Below, piece by piece: positions 1 through 9,469 of a stretch of 64,000 bases of DNA. Numbering within the stretch: the first letter of the stretch is position 1; every line of letters starts with the position of its first letter. Below the pieces are notes generated by a model. That model was not told the DNA's origin, did not search any database, and worked only from the letters and a program-made list of their open reading frames with translations. Where the stretch lies: positions 186,001 through 250,000 of the forward strand of contig JAHJHT010000002.1 of NCBI GenBank assembly GCA_018823835.1, in the 5' to 3' direction. The position numbers and the translations under genes were made by a program. The stretch comes from Alphaproteobacteria bacterium (lineage in GTDB: Bacteria > Pseudomonadota > Alphaproteobacteria > Rhizobiales > Rhizobiaceae).

Positions 1-354
1 CCGCTCGAGTCCGAAACGATGCGCGGGCCAGAGACCGGGCTGGTGACGGTGCGCGGCCGGATCGGCGGCGGCGGCGCCGTCTTCAACACCGGCGAAGCGA
101 CGGTCACGCGGGCAACGGTGCGCCTGCCCTCCGGCCAGATCGGCCACGCCTTCGCGCTTGGCCGCGACAAGGAAAAGGTGCGGCTTGCCGCGATCCTCGA
201 CGCGCTCTGGTGCAGCGACGAGACACGGCCGGCGGTCGAGCAGAAGATCGTGCTGCCGCTTGCGCAACTGGCGACCAGGGCCGACGCCCGCAAGCATGCC
301 GAAACGGCGGCGACCCGGGTCGATTTCTTCACCATGGTGCGGGGAGAAGACTGA
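1..354 (+). CDS. phnG: PhnG, C-P lyase complex subunit (5' end cut by window)
   Basis: Subunit of the PhnGHIJ carbon-phosphorus lyase core complex, which takes part in making the ribose-1-methylphosphonate triphosphate intermediate from ATP and alkylphosphonate in the cytoplasm. 117 residues are visible; the family is about 150, so roughly the first 30-40 residues lie before base 1. The reading frame is open from base 1, so the ATG at 19 is internal (ETGLVTVRGRIGGGG is family-typical). The gene ends in TGA that overlaps the phnH ATG (ATGA-type overlap at 352-356), which implies translational coupling in the phnGHIJKL operon. The promoter and any phnF regulator would be upstream of the window. 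Confidence 0.93.
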   Translation, partial: PLESETMRGPETGLVTVRGRIGGGGAVFNTGEATVTRATVRLPSGQIGHAFALGRDKEKVRLAAILDALWCSDETRPAVEQKIVLPLAQLATRADARKHAETAATRVDFFTMVRGED

Positions 355-962
355 TGGTGCTGGCCGAACACATCACCGGCGGGTTCGGCGATCCCGTCTT
401 CAACGCGCAGAGCGTGTTTCGCTCGGTCATGGGCGCCATAGCGCGGCCGGGAACCGTATCGCCCGTTGCATCCCTTGCCGGGCCGCCTGCGCCGCTGTCG
501 CCGACGGCCGCGGCCATCGCGCTGACGCTCTGCGACCAGGATACGCCGGTCTGGCTCGACGCATCGCTGCGCGGCTCGGAAGCGGTCGCAAGCTGGATCG
601 GCTTCCACACCGGCGCGCCGCTCGCCCACACGCCGGCCGACGCGCATTTCGCGCTCGTCGCCGACCCTGCAAGCCTGATGGCGCTCGAGAATTTCGCGCA
701 AGGCACGCAGGAATATCCCGACCGCTCGACCACACTCGTCTTCCAGGTTGCGAGCCTGACGGCGGGCGAGACGCTGTTCTTCGAGGGGCCGGGGATCGAG
801 CGCGTCGCCACGCTCGCGCCGACGCCGCTGCCGCGCCATTTCATCGAGCAGTGGAAGCAGAACCGCGCCCGCTTTCCGCGCGGCGTCGACCTGATCCTTG
901 CTGCCGGGGATGGCATTGCCTGCCTGCCGCGCAGCACCCGCATCCGCGCCTCGGAGGCATGA
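354..962 (+). CDS. phnH: PhnH, C-P lyase complex subunit
   Basis: 202-residue PhnH, a structural subunit of the PhnGHIJ complex that converts phosphonate plus ATP to the ribosyl phosphonate triphosphate. The start was chosen at 354 because it overlaps the phnG stop and gives the family N-terminus (MVLAEHITGGFGDPVFNAQ). The GGFGDPVFNAQ..FR opening and the C-terminal GVDLILAAGDGIACLPRST segment are characteristic of the family. An in-frame extension upstream to 210 would run inside phnG and is not needed. The next gene starts 4 bases after the stop. Confidence 0.95.
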   Translation: MVLAEHITGGFGDPVFNAQSVFRSVMGAIARPGTVSPVASLAGPPAPLSPTAAAIALTLCDQDTPVWLDASLRGSEAVASWIGFHTGAPLAHTPADAHFALVADPASLMALENFAQGTQEYPDRSTTLVFQVASLTAGETLFFEGPGIERVATLAPTPLPRHFIEQWKQNRARFPRGVDLILAAGDGIACLPRSTRIRASEA

Positions 963-966
963 GACC

Positions 967-2073
967 ATGTATGTAGCCGTCAAGGGCGGGGAAGCCGCCA
1001 TCCGCAACGCCCACAGGCTGCTCGCCGACCGCAGGCGCGGCGACCGCAGCGTGCCGGCGCTGCGCCTCGACCAGATCGTCGAGCAGCTCGGCCTCGGCGT
1101 CGACCGCGTGATGAGCGAGGGCTCGCTCTATGACCGCGAGCTCGCCGCACTCGCCATCGTGCAGGCGCGCGGCGACCTCATCGAGGCGATCTTCCTGGTG
1201 CGCGCCTACCGCACCACCCTGCCCCGCTTCGGCTACACACGGCCGGTCGACACCGCCGCCATGCATGCGGAGCGGCGCATCTCCGCCACCTACAAGGATC
1301 TGCCCGGCGGCCAGATGCTCGGGCCGACCTTCGACTACACGCACCGGCTGCTCGACCCGGAGCTTGCCACCGGCGCGCCCGTGGAGGAGCCCGAACAGCG
1401 CGACATCGAACCCGAGGCGATGCCGCGCGTCTCGGACCTGCTCGCCGGCGAGGACCTGATCGAGAGCGACGGGGATCTGCCGGCCGGCCATGTCACCGGC
1501 GACATCACGCGCGAGCCGCTGGAGTTCCCGCTCGAGCGCGACGCCCGTCTGCAGGCGCTGTCGCGCGGCGACGAGGGTTTTCTGCTGGCGCTCGCCTATT
1601 CGACGCAGCGCGGCTATGCGCGCAGCCATCCCTTCGTCGGCGAGATCCGCATCGGCGAAGTCGAACTCGAGCTCGATGTTCCGGAGCTGGACTTTCCGGT
1701 GACGCTCGGCCGCATCCGCGTCACCGAGTGCCAGATGGTCAACCAGTTCAAAGGGTCTGCAAAGCAGCCGCCGCAGTTCACCCGCGGCTACGGGCTGGTC
1801 TTCGGCCAGAGCGAGCGCAAGGCGATGGCCATGTCGCTCTGCGACCGGGCGTTGCGCGCCCGCGAACTCGGCGAGGACATCACCGCGGCGGCGCAGGACG
1901 AGGAATTCGTCATCTCGCATTCCGACAACGTGCAGGCGACCGGCTTCGTCGAGCACCTCAAGCTGCCGCACTATGTCGACTTCCAGGCCGAACTCGACCT
2001 CGTGCGACGGATGCGTGCCGACCACGAGGCGGAGAACGTGACGGACGCCACGACGAAGGAGGCCGCGGAATGA
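967..2073 (+). CDS. phnI: PhnI, C-P lyase nucleosidase-type subunit
   Basis: 368-residue PhnI, the largest PhnGHIJ component. In characterised systems PhnI releases adenine from ATP and attaches the phosphonate at C1' of ribose, with G, H and J assisting. The start at 967 gives MYVAVKGGEAAIRNAHRLL, the usual family N-terminus, 4 bases after phnH. The length is close to the family norm (about 350-370). The stop at 2071-2073 overlaps the phnJ ATG at 2070. An upstream in-frame codon at 898 would overlap phnH and is disfavoured. Confidence 0.95.
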   Translation: MYVAVKGGEAAIRNAHRLLADRRRGDRSVPALRLDQIVEQLGLGVDRVMSEGSLYDRELAALAIVQARGDLIEAIFLVRAYRTTLPRFGYTRPVDTAAMHAERRISATYKDLPGGQMLGPTFDYTHRLLDPELATGAPVEEPEQRDIEPEAMPRVSDLLAGEDLIESDGDLPAGHVTGDITREPLEFPLERDARLQALSRGDEGFLLALAYSTQRGYARSHPFVGEIRIGEVELELDVPELDFPVTLGRIRVTECQMVNQFKGSAKQPPQFTRGYGLVFGQSERKAMAMSLCDRALRARELGEDITAAAQDEEFVISHSDNVQATGFVEHLKLPHYVDFQAELDLVRRMRADHEAENVTDATTKEAAE

Positions 2074-2951
2074 GCGCGCTGGACAAGGACATCGCCACTT
2101 ATAATTTCGCCTATCTCGACGAGCAGACGAAGCGGATGATCCGCCGGGCGATCCTCAAGGGTATCGCCATCCCCGGCTACCAGGTGCCCTTCGCCTCGCG
2201 CGAGATGCCGATGCCCTATGGCTGGGGCACCGGCGGCGTGCAGGTGACCGCGGCCATCATCGGCCCGGACGATGTGCTGAAGGTCATCGACCAGGGCGCC
2301 GACGACACCACCAACGCGGTCTCGATCCGCAACTTCTTCCGCAAGGTGGCGTCGGTCGAGACGACGACGGAGACTGCCCGTGCAACCATCATCCAGACGC
2401 GCCACCGCATCCCCGAACTGCCGCTGACGGCCGGGCAAACGCTGGTCTATCAGGTGCCGATCCCCGAACCGTTGCGCTTCCTCGAACCGCGCGAGACCGA
2501 GACCCGCAAGATGCACGCGCTGGAGGAATACGGGCTGATGCATGTGAAGCTCTACGAGGACATCGCCCGGCACGGCCGCATCGCCACGACCTACGCCTAT
2601 CCGGTCAAGGTCGAGGGCCGCTATGTCATGGACCCCTCGCCGACGCCGAAATTCGACAATCCGAAGATGCACATGTCGGCGGCGCTGCAGCTGTTCGGCG
2701 CCGGCCGCGAGAAGCGCATCTATGCGATCCCGCCCTTCACCGAGGTGGTCAGCCTTGACTTCGAGGACCATCCCTTCGAGGTGCAGACCTTCGACAAGCC
2801 CTGCGCGCTCTGCGCCGCCGAGAACGTCTATCTCGACGAGGTGATCCTCGATGACCGGGGCGGGCGCATGTTCGTCTGCTCGGACACCGACCATTGCGAG
2901 AAGCGTCAGGCCGAAGGCCATCGCGGCGAACTGGCCGGGGAGATTGCCTGA
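2070..2951 (+). CDS. phnJ: PhnJ, radical-SAM carbon-phosphorus lyase
   Basis: 293-residue catalytic subunit that cleaves the C-P bond of ribose-1-phosphonate 5-phosphate by radical SAM chemistry, releasing the alkane and a cyclic ribose phosphate. The unusual PhnJ cluster-binding motif is complete: CX2CX21CX5C with cysteines at about residues 245, 248, 270 and 276. The N-terminal half (IPGYQVPFASREMPMPYGWG) is also family-specific. It overlaps phnI by 4 bases and the phnK start by 1 base (TGATG), so translation is probably coupled. All key cysteines are present, so a functional lyase is expected. Confidence 0.97.
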   Translation: MSALDKDIATYNFAYLDEQTKRMIRRAILKGIAIPGYQVPFASREMPMPYGWGTGGVQVTAAIIGPDDVLKVIDQGADDTTNAVSIRNFFRKVASVETTTETARATIIQTRHRIPELPLTAGQTLVYQVPIPEPLRFLEPRETETRKMHALEEYGLMHVKLYEDIARHGRIATTYAYPVKVEGRYVMDPSPTPKFDNPKMHMSAALQLFGAGREKRIYAIPPFTEVVSLDFEDHPFEVQTFDKPCALCAAENVYLDEVILDDRGGRMFVCSDTDHCEKRQAEGHRGELAGEIA

Positions 2952-3730
2952 TGACGACCGACGAACCCCTGCTGCGCGTTTCGTCCCTGTCCAAGTTCTA
3001 TGGCTCGCGCATCGGCTGCGAGGATGTCTCCTTCGACCTCTGGCCCGGCGAGGTGCTGGCGGTCGTCGGCGAGTCCGGCTCGGGCAAGACGACGCTGCTC
3101 AACTGCATCTCGACGCGGCTGATGCCCACGTCAGGCTCGGTGTCCTACAGGATGCGCGACGGCGCCTACCGCGACCTCTACCGCATGAGCGAGGCCGAGC
3201 GCCGCTTCCTGATGCGCACCGACTGGGGCTTCGTGCACCAGAACCCGGCCGACGGCCTGCGCATGACGGTGTCGGCGGGCGCCAATGTCGGCGAACGGCT
3301 GATGGCGATCGGCGACCGCCACTACGGCAACATCCGCGCCACGGCGGTCGACTGGCTCGGCCGCGTCGAGATCGGCGAGGACCGCGTCGACGACGAGCCG
3401 CGCGCCTTTTCCGGCGGCATGCGCCAGCGCCTGCAGATCGCCCGCAACCTCGTCACCGGGCCTCGGCTGGTCTTCATGGACGAGCCGACCGGGGGCCTCG
3501 ACGTCTCGGTGCAGGCGCGGCTGCTCGATCTGCTGCGCGGCCTGGTCAACGATCTCGGCCTCGCCGCCGTCGTGGTCACGCACGACCTCGCCGTGGCGAG
3601 GCTCCTGTCGCACCGCATGATGGTCATGAAGGACGGCCACGTGGTGGAGACCGGCCTTACCGACCGCGTGCTCGACGATCCGCGCGCGCCCTACACCCAG
3701 CTCCTCGTCTCCTCGATCCTGCAGGTCTGA
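2951..3730 (+). CDS. phnK: PhnK, ABC-type ATPase of the C-P lyase complex
   Basis: 259-residue ABC ATPase. In known systems PhnK binds the PhnGHIJ core (through PhnJ) and does not energise import. Walker A is GESGSGKTT at about residues 40-48, the signature is FSGGMRQR, and Walker B is [11 protein letters not shown] followed by an H-loop (VVTHDLAV). The start at 2951 overlaps the last base of phnJ. It resembles dipeptide/nickel importer ATPases, but its operon position and its pairing with PhnL identify it as PhnK. Confidence 0.94.
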   Translation: MTTDEPLLRVSSLSKFYGSRIGCEDVSFDLWPGEVLAVVGESGSGKTTLLNCISTRLMPTSGSVSYRMRDGAYRDLYRMSEAERRFLMRTDWGFVHQNPADGLRMTVSAGANVGERLMAIGDRHYGNIRATAVDWLGRVEIGEDRVDDEPRAFSGGMRQRLQIARNLVTGPRLVFMDEPTGGLDVSVQARLLDLLRGLVNDLGLAAVVVTHDLAVARLLSHRMMVMKDGHVVETGLTDRVLDDPRAPYTQLLVSSILQV

Positions 3731-3732
3731 TC

Positions 3733-4440
3733 ATGGCAACGCCGATCGTCGTCTCCGAAGTCTCGAAAAGCTTCACCATGCACCTGCGCGACGGCATCCT
3801 CCTGCCGGTCGTCGCCAACGTCTCCTTCGCCGTCAAGGCAGGCGAGTGCGCCGTCCTCGGCGGGCCGTCCGGCGCCGGCAAGAGTTCGATCCTGAAAATG
3901 CTCTACGGCAACTATTCCGCCGACGCCGGGCAGATCATCGTCAGGCATGGCGACCAGCTGATCGACCTCGCCAGCGCCAGCCCGCGCACCGTGCTGGCGG
4001 TCCGGCGCGACACGATCGGCTATGTCAGCCAGTTCCTGCGCACCGTGCCGCGCGTCTCGGCCCTCGACGTGGTTGCCGAACCGCTGGTCACGCTCGGCAC
4101 CGACAGGGAGAAGGCGCGCGAGCGGGCACGCGACCTGCTGGCCAGTCTGAACCTGCCCGAGCGGCTGTGGAGCCTGCCGCCGGCGACCTTCTCGGGCGGC
4201 GAGCAGCAACGCGTCAACATTGCGCGCGGCTTCATCACGCCGCACCCGGTCCTGCTGCTCGACGAACCGACGGCTTCGCTCGACGCGAAGAACCGCGAGG
4301 TCGTGGTCGAGATGATCGCGCGCAAGAAGAGCGAGGGCGCCGCGCTGCTCGGCATCTTCCACGATGCCGACGTGCGCGAGGCGGTGGCCGACCGGGTCAT
4401 CGACGTCACCGGTTTCGCGCCGGGAAAGGCTGCCGCATGA
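3733..4440 (+). CDS. phnL: PhnL, ABC-type ATPase of the phosphonate operon
   Basis: 235-residue ABC ATPase, the second non-transport ATPase of the C-P lyase operon; together with PhnK it is thought to drive conformational cycling of the lyase complex. Walker A is [10 protein letters not shown] at about residues 43-52, the signature is [10 protein letters not shown], and Walker B is [12 protein letters not shown]. The starting segment [14 protein letters not shown] is typical of PhnL. It lies 2 bases after phnK, and its stop overlaps the ATG of the next gene (ATGA). Confidence 0.94.
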   Translation: MATPIVVSEVSKSFTMHLRDGILLPVVANVSFAVKAGECAVLGGPSGAGKSSILKMLYGNYSADAGQIIVRHGDQLIDLASASPRTVLAVRRDTIGYVSQFLRTVPRVSALDVVAEPLVTLGTDREKARERARDLLASLNLPERLWSLPPATFSGGEQQRVNIARGFITPHPVLLLDEPTASLDAKNREVVVEMIARKKSEGAALLGIFHDADVREAVADRVIDVTGFAPGKAAA

Positions 4441-5051
4441 GCAAGCTGTCGGTATCGCCGCTGGTCGACGACAGCGCCGACGTCTCGGGCTCGACGCTCG
4501 GCCGCTACACCGAGATCGGCGCGCGCACGAACTTCATCGATTCCTCGCTCGGCGACTACTCCTACATCGTCCAGGATTGCGGCGTCTGGTGCGCGCAGAT
4601 CGGCAAGTTTTCCAACATCGCCGCCGCCGTCCGGATCAACGCCACCAACCACCCGACCTGGCGCCCGACACTGCACCACTTCACCTACCGCGCCTCGGAC
4701 TACTGGGACGACGCCGAGCATGAGGCCGAGTTCTTCGACTGGCGGCGCTCCAATGCCGTGAAGATCGGCCACGACACCTGGCTCGGCCACGGCTCGACCA
4801 TCCTGCCGGGCGTCACGGTCGGCGACGGCGCGGTCGTCGGCGCAGGTGCGGTCGTGTCGAAGGACGTCGCGCCCTACACGATCGTCGGCGGCGTTCCCGC
4901 CAAGCCGATCCGCGAGCGCTTCGACCGCCGGACGGCGGAACGCTATCACGCGCTCGCCTGGTGGGACTGGGAGCATGCCGCGATCCGCGCCGCGCTCGAC
5001 GACTTCCGCACGCTGGAGGCCGAGGCCTTCCTCGAGAAGTACGGCGCCTAG
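4437..5051 (+). CDS. Phosphonate-cluster hexapeptide-repeat transferase
   Basis: 204-residue left-handed beta-helix (hexapeptide repeat) acyltransferase of the type often encoded next to phnL or phnM in alphaproteobacterial phn operons. Visible features are imperfect [LIV]-G-x4 repeats from about residue 20 to 165, the TNHPTWRP segment, the [21 protein letters not shown] turns, and a C-terminal WWDW motif. The substrate is not known from sequence. The start overlaps the phnL stop by 4 bases, so it belongs to the operon. Its TAG stop lies in a CTAG tetranucleotide shared with the stop codon of the convergent gene. A maturation, acetyl-aminophosphonate or antibiotic-like role are all possible. 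Confidence 0.85.
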   Translation: MSKLSVSPLVDDSADVSGSTLGRYTEIGARTNFIDSSLGDYSYIVQDCGVWCAQIGKFSNIAAAVRINATNHPTWRPTLHHFTYRASDYWDDAEHEAEFFDWRRSNAVKIGHDTWLGHGSTILPGVTVGDGAVVGAGAVVSKDVAPYTIVGGVPAKPIRERFDRRTAERYHALAWWDWEHAAIRAALDDFRTLEAEAFLEKYGA

Positions 5052-7063
5052 GCGACGGCGGCGACAGTTACGGCATCGGATTCGACAGCGCCGCGCGGTT
5101 GCGGACGACCGAGAAAATAGCCCTGGGCCTCGTTGCAGCCCTCCGACTCCAGAAGTTCCAGCTGCTCCCTTGTCTCCACGCCCTCGGCCAGCACGCTGAT
5201 GTCGAGGCTCTTTCCCAAGGCGAGCACGGCGCGCACGATGGCACGCGCCTGCTGGCTGTGCTCCAGTTCGGTCATGAAGGAACGGTCGAGCTTGATCCGG
5301 TCAAACGGGAAAGAGCGCAGCGTCTCAAGCGAAGAATAGCCGGTTCCGAAGTCGTCGATTGCTATCGTGACCCCCAGCGCCCTGATCTGCCTCAGGGCGT
5401 GAAGCGATCGGGCCTTGTCCTGAATGATCGAGGATTCCGTGATCTCGAGTTCAAGCCGGGAGGCCGGCAGGCCGGTGTCGAGAAGCACCTGGTGTACAAG
5501 CCTCGGCAGGTCGGCGTTGGCGAGTTGGACGGCGGAGATGTTGACCGCGATCTTGCCGCCGTCGGTCCAGCCTGCCGCCTCGCTGCAGGCTTCCCGCAGC
5601 ACCCATTCGCCGATGACCAGGATCGTGCCCGTCTCCTCGGCAAGCGGGATGAACTCGGCAGGCGGGATGAAGCCTCGCTCGTGATGCTTCCAGCGCAGCA
5701 ACACCTCGTGGCCCAGGACCTGCTTGCCGGAAACGCTGGCCTGGACCTGGTAGTGCAGTTCGAGCTGGTCGAGTTCGATGGCGCGCCGAAGGTCGAGGGA
5801 CAGGTTGCGACGGGCGCGCGCCAGTTCGTCCATGTCAGCCTCGTAGAAGCAGACAGCACGCGTCACGTCGCCCTTCGCCCGGTACATGGCCAGATCGGCG
5901 TTGCCGATCAGGCGAGCGGCCGTGTCGCCGTCATTGGGAAAGACCGACACGCCAATGCTCGCGCCGGGCACCACATCGAAGTCCTCGATGCGCATTGAGG
6001 CGAACAGCTCCCGTTCAAGCCGTGCCACGAAATCGAGCAGGTCGCGGTGGTCGGTGAAACGCTTCAGCGCCGAGAACTCGTCGCCGCCGATACGGGCCAC
6101 GAACTCGCCGTCCCGGAGCATCGAGACAAGCCTTCCCCCGATAATCTTCAACGCCTGATCACCGGCATCATGGCCACGCAGGTCGTTGATCTCCTTGAAG
6201 TTGTTGAGATCCATGCCGATGACGGCGACGTGCTTGCCGTCAAGCCTTGCCCGCCCGAGCTCGTGCTCGAGATAGTCGGCATAGCTGGTACGGTTGGGAA
6301 GGCCCGTCAGCGCGTCGTTCAGCGCCATCTGGCGCAGCGTCTCGACGTTCTTTTCAGCAGTGTCGTTGTCGATCATGTAGCTGGCGACACCGGTGGCGAC
6401 GATGAGCATCGCTACGCCGGCCACGGCGACCGCCATCGCCGCGACGGCAGCCGCATCGGCCAATGGGGCGCCGGTGACGAAGGGCGTCACCGAAACGGCG
6501 GTCATTCCGGTGAAATGCAGGCCGACCACTGCCGCCACGAACATCAGCAGGCCGAAGTAACGCCTCTGTTTGTGCAGCGCGACCAGCGAGGCAGCGCCGC
6601 ACGCGGCAGAGATGACCACCGAGGCGAGGACATAGTAGCCGTCCCAATCCACGATGCCGTCGACATGGTAGGCGGTCATGCCGGCATAGTGCATTGCCGC
6701 GATCGACAGTCCGAGGAATGCTCCGGAGGCGCCGATCCTGGACATCGAACCTTCAATACCCATGCGGAAGGCCAGCAGGCTGCCGCCAATGACCAGGAGC
6801 AGCGAAATCATCGTCAACAGGGGGTCGAAGGTGACCGGCGCCTGAGCGTCGTAGGCAAGCATGGCGATGAAATGCGTGCACCAGACCGATGCACCTGCCG
6901 CGATCGCTGCAAGGAAGAGCCATCCTGCGCGCTGCACCCCTTGCCGGGCGCGCGCGCGGCGCAGCAGTTCCAGTGCGACCCAGCCTCCGCCGACGCAGAC
7001 GACAGCGGCCAGGGCTACCAGCCAGAGATTGTGAAGCGTGAAAACGCACGTGATGACACGCAT
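5048..7063 (-). CDS. MHYT-GGDEF-EAL c-di-GMP turnover protein
   Basis: 671-residue inner-membrane protein. The N-terminal third is an MHYT sensor of about seven membrane segments with three motif copies (THFIAM, MHYAGM, LHFTGM), thought to bind a metal and sense a diffusible gas or redox signal. Next comes a GGDEF domain with an intact GGDEF at about residues 326-330 and the upstream GLPNR motif, then an EAL domain whose signature reads EVL (about 453-455) but which keeps downstream catalytic-type motifs ([23 protein letters not shown]). It could be bifunctional. The start at 7063 was chosen because it has an AGGAAGGG ribosome site and directly precedes the membrane domain; 40 extra in-frame residues upstream look non-native. 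It is convergent with the phn operon and shares its CTAG stop. Confidence 0.9.
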   Translation of the reverse strand: MRVITCVFTLHNLWLVALAAVVCVGGGWVALELLRRARARQGVQRAGWLFLAAIAAGASVWCTHFIAMLAYDAQAPVTFDPLLTMISLLLVIGGSLLAFRMGIEGSMSRIGASGAFLGLSIAAMHYAGMTAYHVDGIVDWDGYYVLASVVISAACGAASLVALHKQRRYFGLLMFVAAVVGLHFTGMTAVSVTPFVTGAPLADAAAVAAMAVAVAGVAMLIVATGVASYMIDNDTAEKNVETLRQMALNDALTGLPNRTSYADYLEHELGRARLDGKHVAVIGMDLNNFKEINDLRGHDAGDQALKIIGGRLVSMLRDGEFVARIGGDEFSALKRFTDHRDLLDFVARLERELFASMRIEDFDVVPGASIGVSVFPNDGDTAARLIGNADLAMYRAKGDVTRAVCFYEADMDELARARRNLSLDLRRAIELDQLELHYQVQASVSGKQVLGHEVLLRWKHHERGFIPPAEFIPLAEETGTILVIGEWVLREACSEAAGWTDGGKIAVNISAVQLANADLPRLVHQVLLDTGLPASRLELEITESSIIQDKARSLHALRQIRALGVTIAIDDFGTGYSSLETLRSFPFDRIKLDRSFMTELEHSQQARAIVRAVLALGKSLDISVLAEGVETREQLELLESEGCNEAQGYFLGRPQPRGAVESDAVTVAAVA

Positions 7064-7409
7064 CCAGGAACCCTTCCTGTACCGGATCGGATCGCTCGCC
7101 CGAACTCTTCTGCAGATGACGTACGTGGGTCGTCGTTCGCGATCGCTCGCGACCGAAATCCTGACCACTCGCCCGCCAGGCAATTATGCGCGCACAGATT
7201 GAAAATCCTTTAAGGGCATAGCAAATCCGAAATCGCTAGCGGGGGTGCGACCGAGCCGTGGCGTCCACACTCCGTTAACGCCGAACGCGCATTCATGAGG
7301 CCGGAATGATCCAAACGGCCGGCCACGCCCTATCTGTCGTCAGGATGCGACAACAACGGCAAGCCATGACAACCAGACCGACGACAATGATGCCACGAGG
7401 GCTGCGTCA
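7064..7409. other. Divergent intergenic region between the two c-di-GMP genes
   Basis: 346 bases without a credible gene. It must hold the promoters of the minus-strand MHYT-GGDEF-EAL gene and the plus-strand HD-GYP gene. A small inverted repeat (TGTCG/CGACA, 7335-7352) lies about 60 bases before the HD-GYP start. No confident sigma-70 or regulator site was recognised. Confidence 0.5.
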
Positions 7410-8759
7410 ATGAGCACGGAAGTGCGCCTCGCCGAGATTCTCGGTGCGCTCAGCCGGGCGCTCGACCTGACCGAGGGACAGCCGCCGGGGCATTGCGTCC
7501 GCTGCTGCTGGATCGGCGTCAGCGTCGGACGCCAACTCGGCCTTGGCGAGGTGGAACTCAAGGATCTCTACTACGCCCTGCTGCTCAAGGATCTCGGCTG
7601 CAGCAGCAATGCGGCGCGCATCTGCGACCTCTATCTGGCCGACGACCTGTCATTCAAGAAGGACTTCAAGCTGGTCGATGGCAGCCTTCCGCAGGTGCTG
7701 CGCTTCGTGCTCTCTCACACGGGCGCCAATACCGACCTTGCCCAGCGTTTCCGCAGCATCATCGCCATCCTGCAGAACGGCGGCGAGATCGCCCGCAGCC
7801 TGATCGAGACCCGCTGCCAGCGCGGTGCCGAGATCGCGCAGCAGATGCGCTTTTCCGAGCCGGTGGCCAGGGCGATCCTCGACCTCGACGAACATTGGGA
7901 CGGCGGCGGCAAGCCCGTCGGCCTCGCCGGCAAGGACATCTCGCTCTTCGCGCGCATCGCGCTCCTGGCGCAGGTCGTCGACGTGTTCCATGCCAGCGCC
8001 GGCCGCCAGGCTGCCCTCGCAGAGGCGCGCCACCGCTCCGGCGGCTGGTTCGATCCGGCCATCGTCGCGGCGTTCGAGAGTGCTGCACAAAGCCAAGACT
8101 TCTGGGAGACGCTCGCCAGCGACGATCTCGAGGCGCAGGTGCTGGAGATGGAACCCGGCCGGCAGGCCCTGCTCGCCGATGAAGACTATCTCGACGACAT
8201 TGCCGAGGCCTTCGCCCGGGTGATCGACGCGAAGAGCCCGTTCACCTCCGGCCACAGCGAAAGGGTCGCCGTCTTCACCGATCTGATCGCGGAGGAAATG
8301 GGCTACGACCATCAGCGCCGGCGCTGGTTGAAGCGCGCCGCGCTCCTGCACGACATCGGCAAGCTTGGTGTCAGCAACAGCGTGCTCGACAAGCCCGGAA
8401 AGCTCGACGAAGCTGAATGGGCCGCGGTGCGGCGCCACGCGGAACTGTCGGAACAGATCCTGTCGCGGATCGCAGCCTTTGCGGATCTCTCCAAGGTTGC
8501 CGGCGCCCATCACGAAAGGCTCGACGGCAAGGGCTATCCACGCGGCCTGCGGGCCGAGGCGATCGACCTCGACACCCGCATCATCTCGACCGCCGACGTC
8601 TTCGACGCGCTGACGGCGGACCGGCCCTACCGCGCGGCGATGCCGGTTTCGAAGGCGCTCGCCATATTGCGGGAAGGAGCCGGCACATCGCATGACCCGC
8701 TCTGCGTCGAGATGCTGGAGCGGTCGCTGCGCCGGGCGGAACTGTCGAACGCCGCATAG
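7410..8759 (+). CDS. HD-GYP domain protein, probable c-di-GMP phosphodiesterase
   Basis: 449-residue soluble protein. The C-terminal half is a clear HD-GYP domain: SPFTSGHSERVA, LLHDIGKLGVSN with the HD pair near residue 314, and HHERLDGKGYP near 367-377, followed by DVFDALTADRPYR. Such domains hydrolyse c-di-GMP or pGpG. The N-terminal half resembles a second, decayed HD-GYP copy: the HD position reads LLLKDLGC, so the metal-binding histidine is absent there. It has no membrane segment or receiver domain, so the N-terminal half may be regulatory. It is divergent from the MHYT-GGDEF-EAL gene, which suggests a paired synthesis/degradation unit. Confidence 0.9.
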   Translation: MSTEVRLAEILGALSRALDLTEGQPPGHCVRCCWIGVSVGRQLGLGEVELKDLYYALLLKDLGCSSNAARICDLYLADDLSFKKDFKLVDGSLPQVLRFVLSHTGANTDLAQRFRSIIAILQNGGEIARSLIETRCQRGAEIAQQMRFSEPVARAILDLDEHWDGGGKPVGLAGKDISLFARIALLAQVVDVFHASAGRQAALAEARHRSGGWFDPAIVAAFESAAQSQDFWETLASDDLEAQVLEMEPGRQALLADEDYLDDIAEAFARVIDAKSPFTSGHSERVAVFTDLIAEEMGYDHQRRRWLKRAALLHDIGKLGVSNSVLDKPGKLDEAEWAAVRRHAELSEQILSRIAAFADLSKVAGAHHERLDGKGYPRGLRAEAIDLDTRIISTADVFDALTADRPYRAAMPVSKALAILREGAGTSHDPLCVEMLERSLRRAELSNAA

Positions 8760-9368
8760 GCGAAGCGGCGTCGCCAGCCGCCGGGCGCCGAACGTGGACA
8801 GGGATTTTCCCGTTGGCGATTTCCAGCATCCAGCCTGCGCTGGTGCTCCGGCAACGCTGCTGAACCGGGCCTTCACAACTTCATAAGCCGATTCAACGAC
8901 TTATCTTGCACGCGGCGGAGCCATGTCTCGCTTTCTCCCGATTGAGAGAGCCGCGAGCGGCAGTCTTTGCGACCGCAATTTCATCCCCACCCGCAGAACC
9001 GCCCGCATACTCCTCCCCGCAGCTTGCCGGTGGGAACGGGTGGCCACGACCTCCATCCAGGCAAGTGTGGCGCCGGACTGGCCCGCGTGGTCGCGCGGGA
9101 GGGATCCGGCCCTGCGCCGTACCGAGAGCCCTTGGCATCCAGCTCATCGGATGCCCATGGGCCGGGACGGGCATGGGTAAGACGCCGGCGGCGCATGGCA
9201 GCGCGTCACATAAAAAATAAGATCGACGTCGCCGCCATGCGCCGCCTCCCGCAAACTTCACAGTGGCCAGATCGGAAACGAGGCGTGGCGAGGATGGAAC
9301 ACGCCTGCGGGCACGATCGGACCCGACGAACGGCACCCGGCAGGCCATCCGCTGCCGGCCGCTGTGGA
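8760..9368. other. Long non-coding stretch upstream of phnC
   Basis: About 600 bases in which every open frame has arginine/proline-rich shadow composition and none shows a recognisable domain. A cobalamin or other known riboswitch was looked for by eye on both strands and not recognised. The only supported element nearby is the Pho box immediately downstream. The region could contain the promoter, an sRNA or an eroded gene; nothing else can be supported. Confidence 0.4.
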
Positions 9369-9386
9369 CTGTCACAGAACTGCAAT
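9369..9386 (+). promoter_or_regulatory. Pho box (PhoB site) upstream of phnC
   Basis: CTGTCAC-AGAA-CTGCAAT: two 7-bp direct repeats separated by 4 bases, the geometry of the PhoB-binding Pho box (consensus CTGTCAT-N4-CTGTCAT). The first half is nearly perfect and the second differs at a few bases. It lies about 84 bases before the phnC start, a normal promoter distance. This implies induction of phnCDE1E2 under phosphate starvation. Confidence 0.65.
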
Positions 9387-9469
9387 CCGGACGACATGCC
9401 CCCTTCATATGGCTGGTTTAGGCGAATGGTCCAGACGCGGACAAAAGCCGCACTGAACCGGGGAAGCCA

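Noticed and set aside
5640-5720. EVL instead of EAL as proof that the phosphodiesterase domain is dead
   Set aside because: The glutamate is kept and the other catalytic-type motifs look intact; Val for Ala at this position is tolerated in some active enzymes, so no conclusion is possible.
8900-9300. Possible cobalamin or other riboswitch upstream of phnC
   Set aside because: The GC-rich repeats were compared by eye with the B12-box pattern on both strands; the conserved core was not found.
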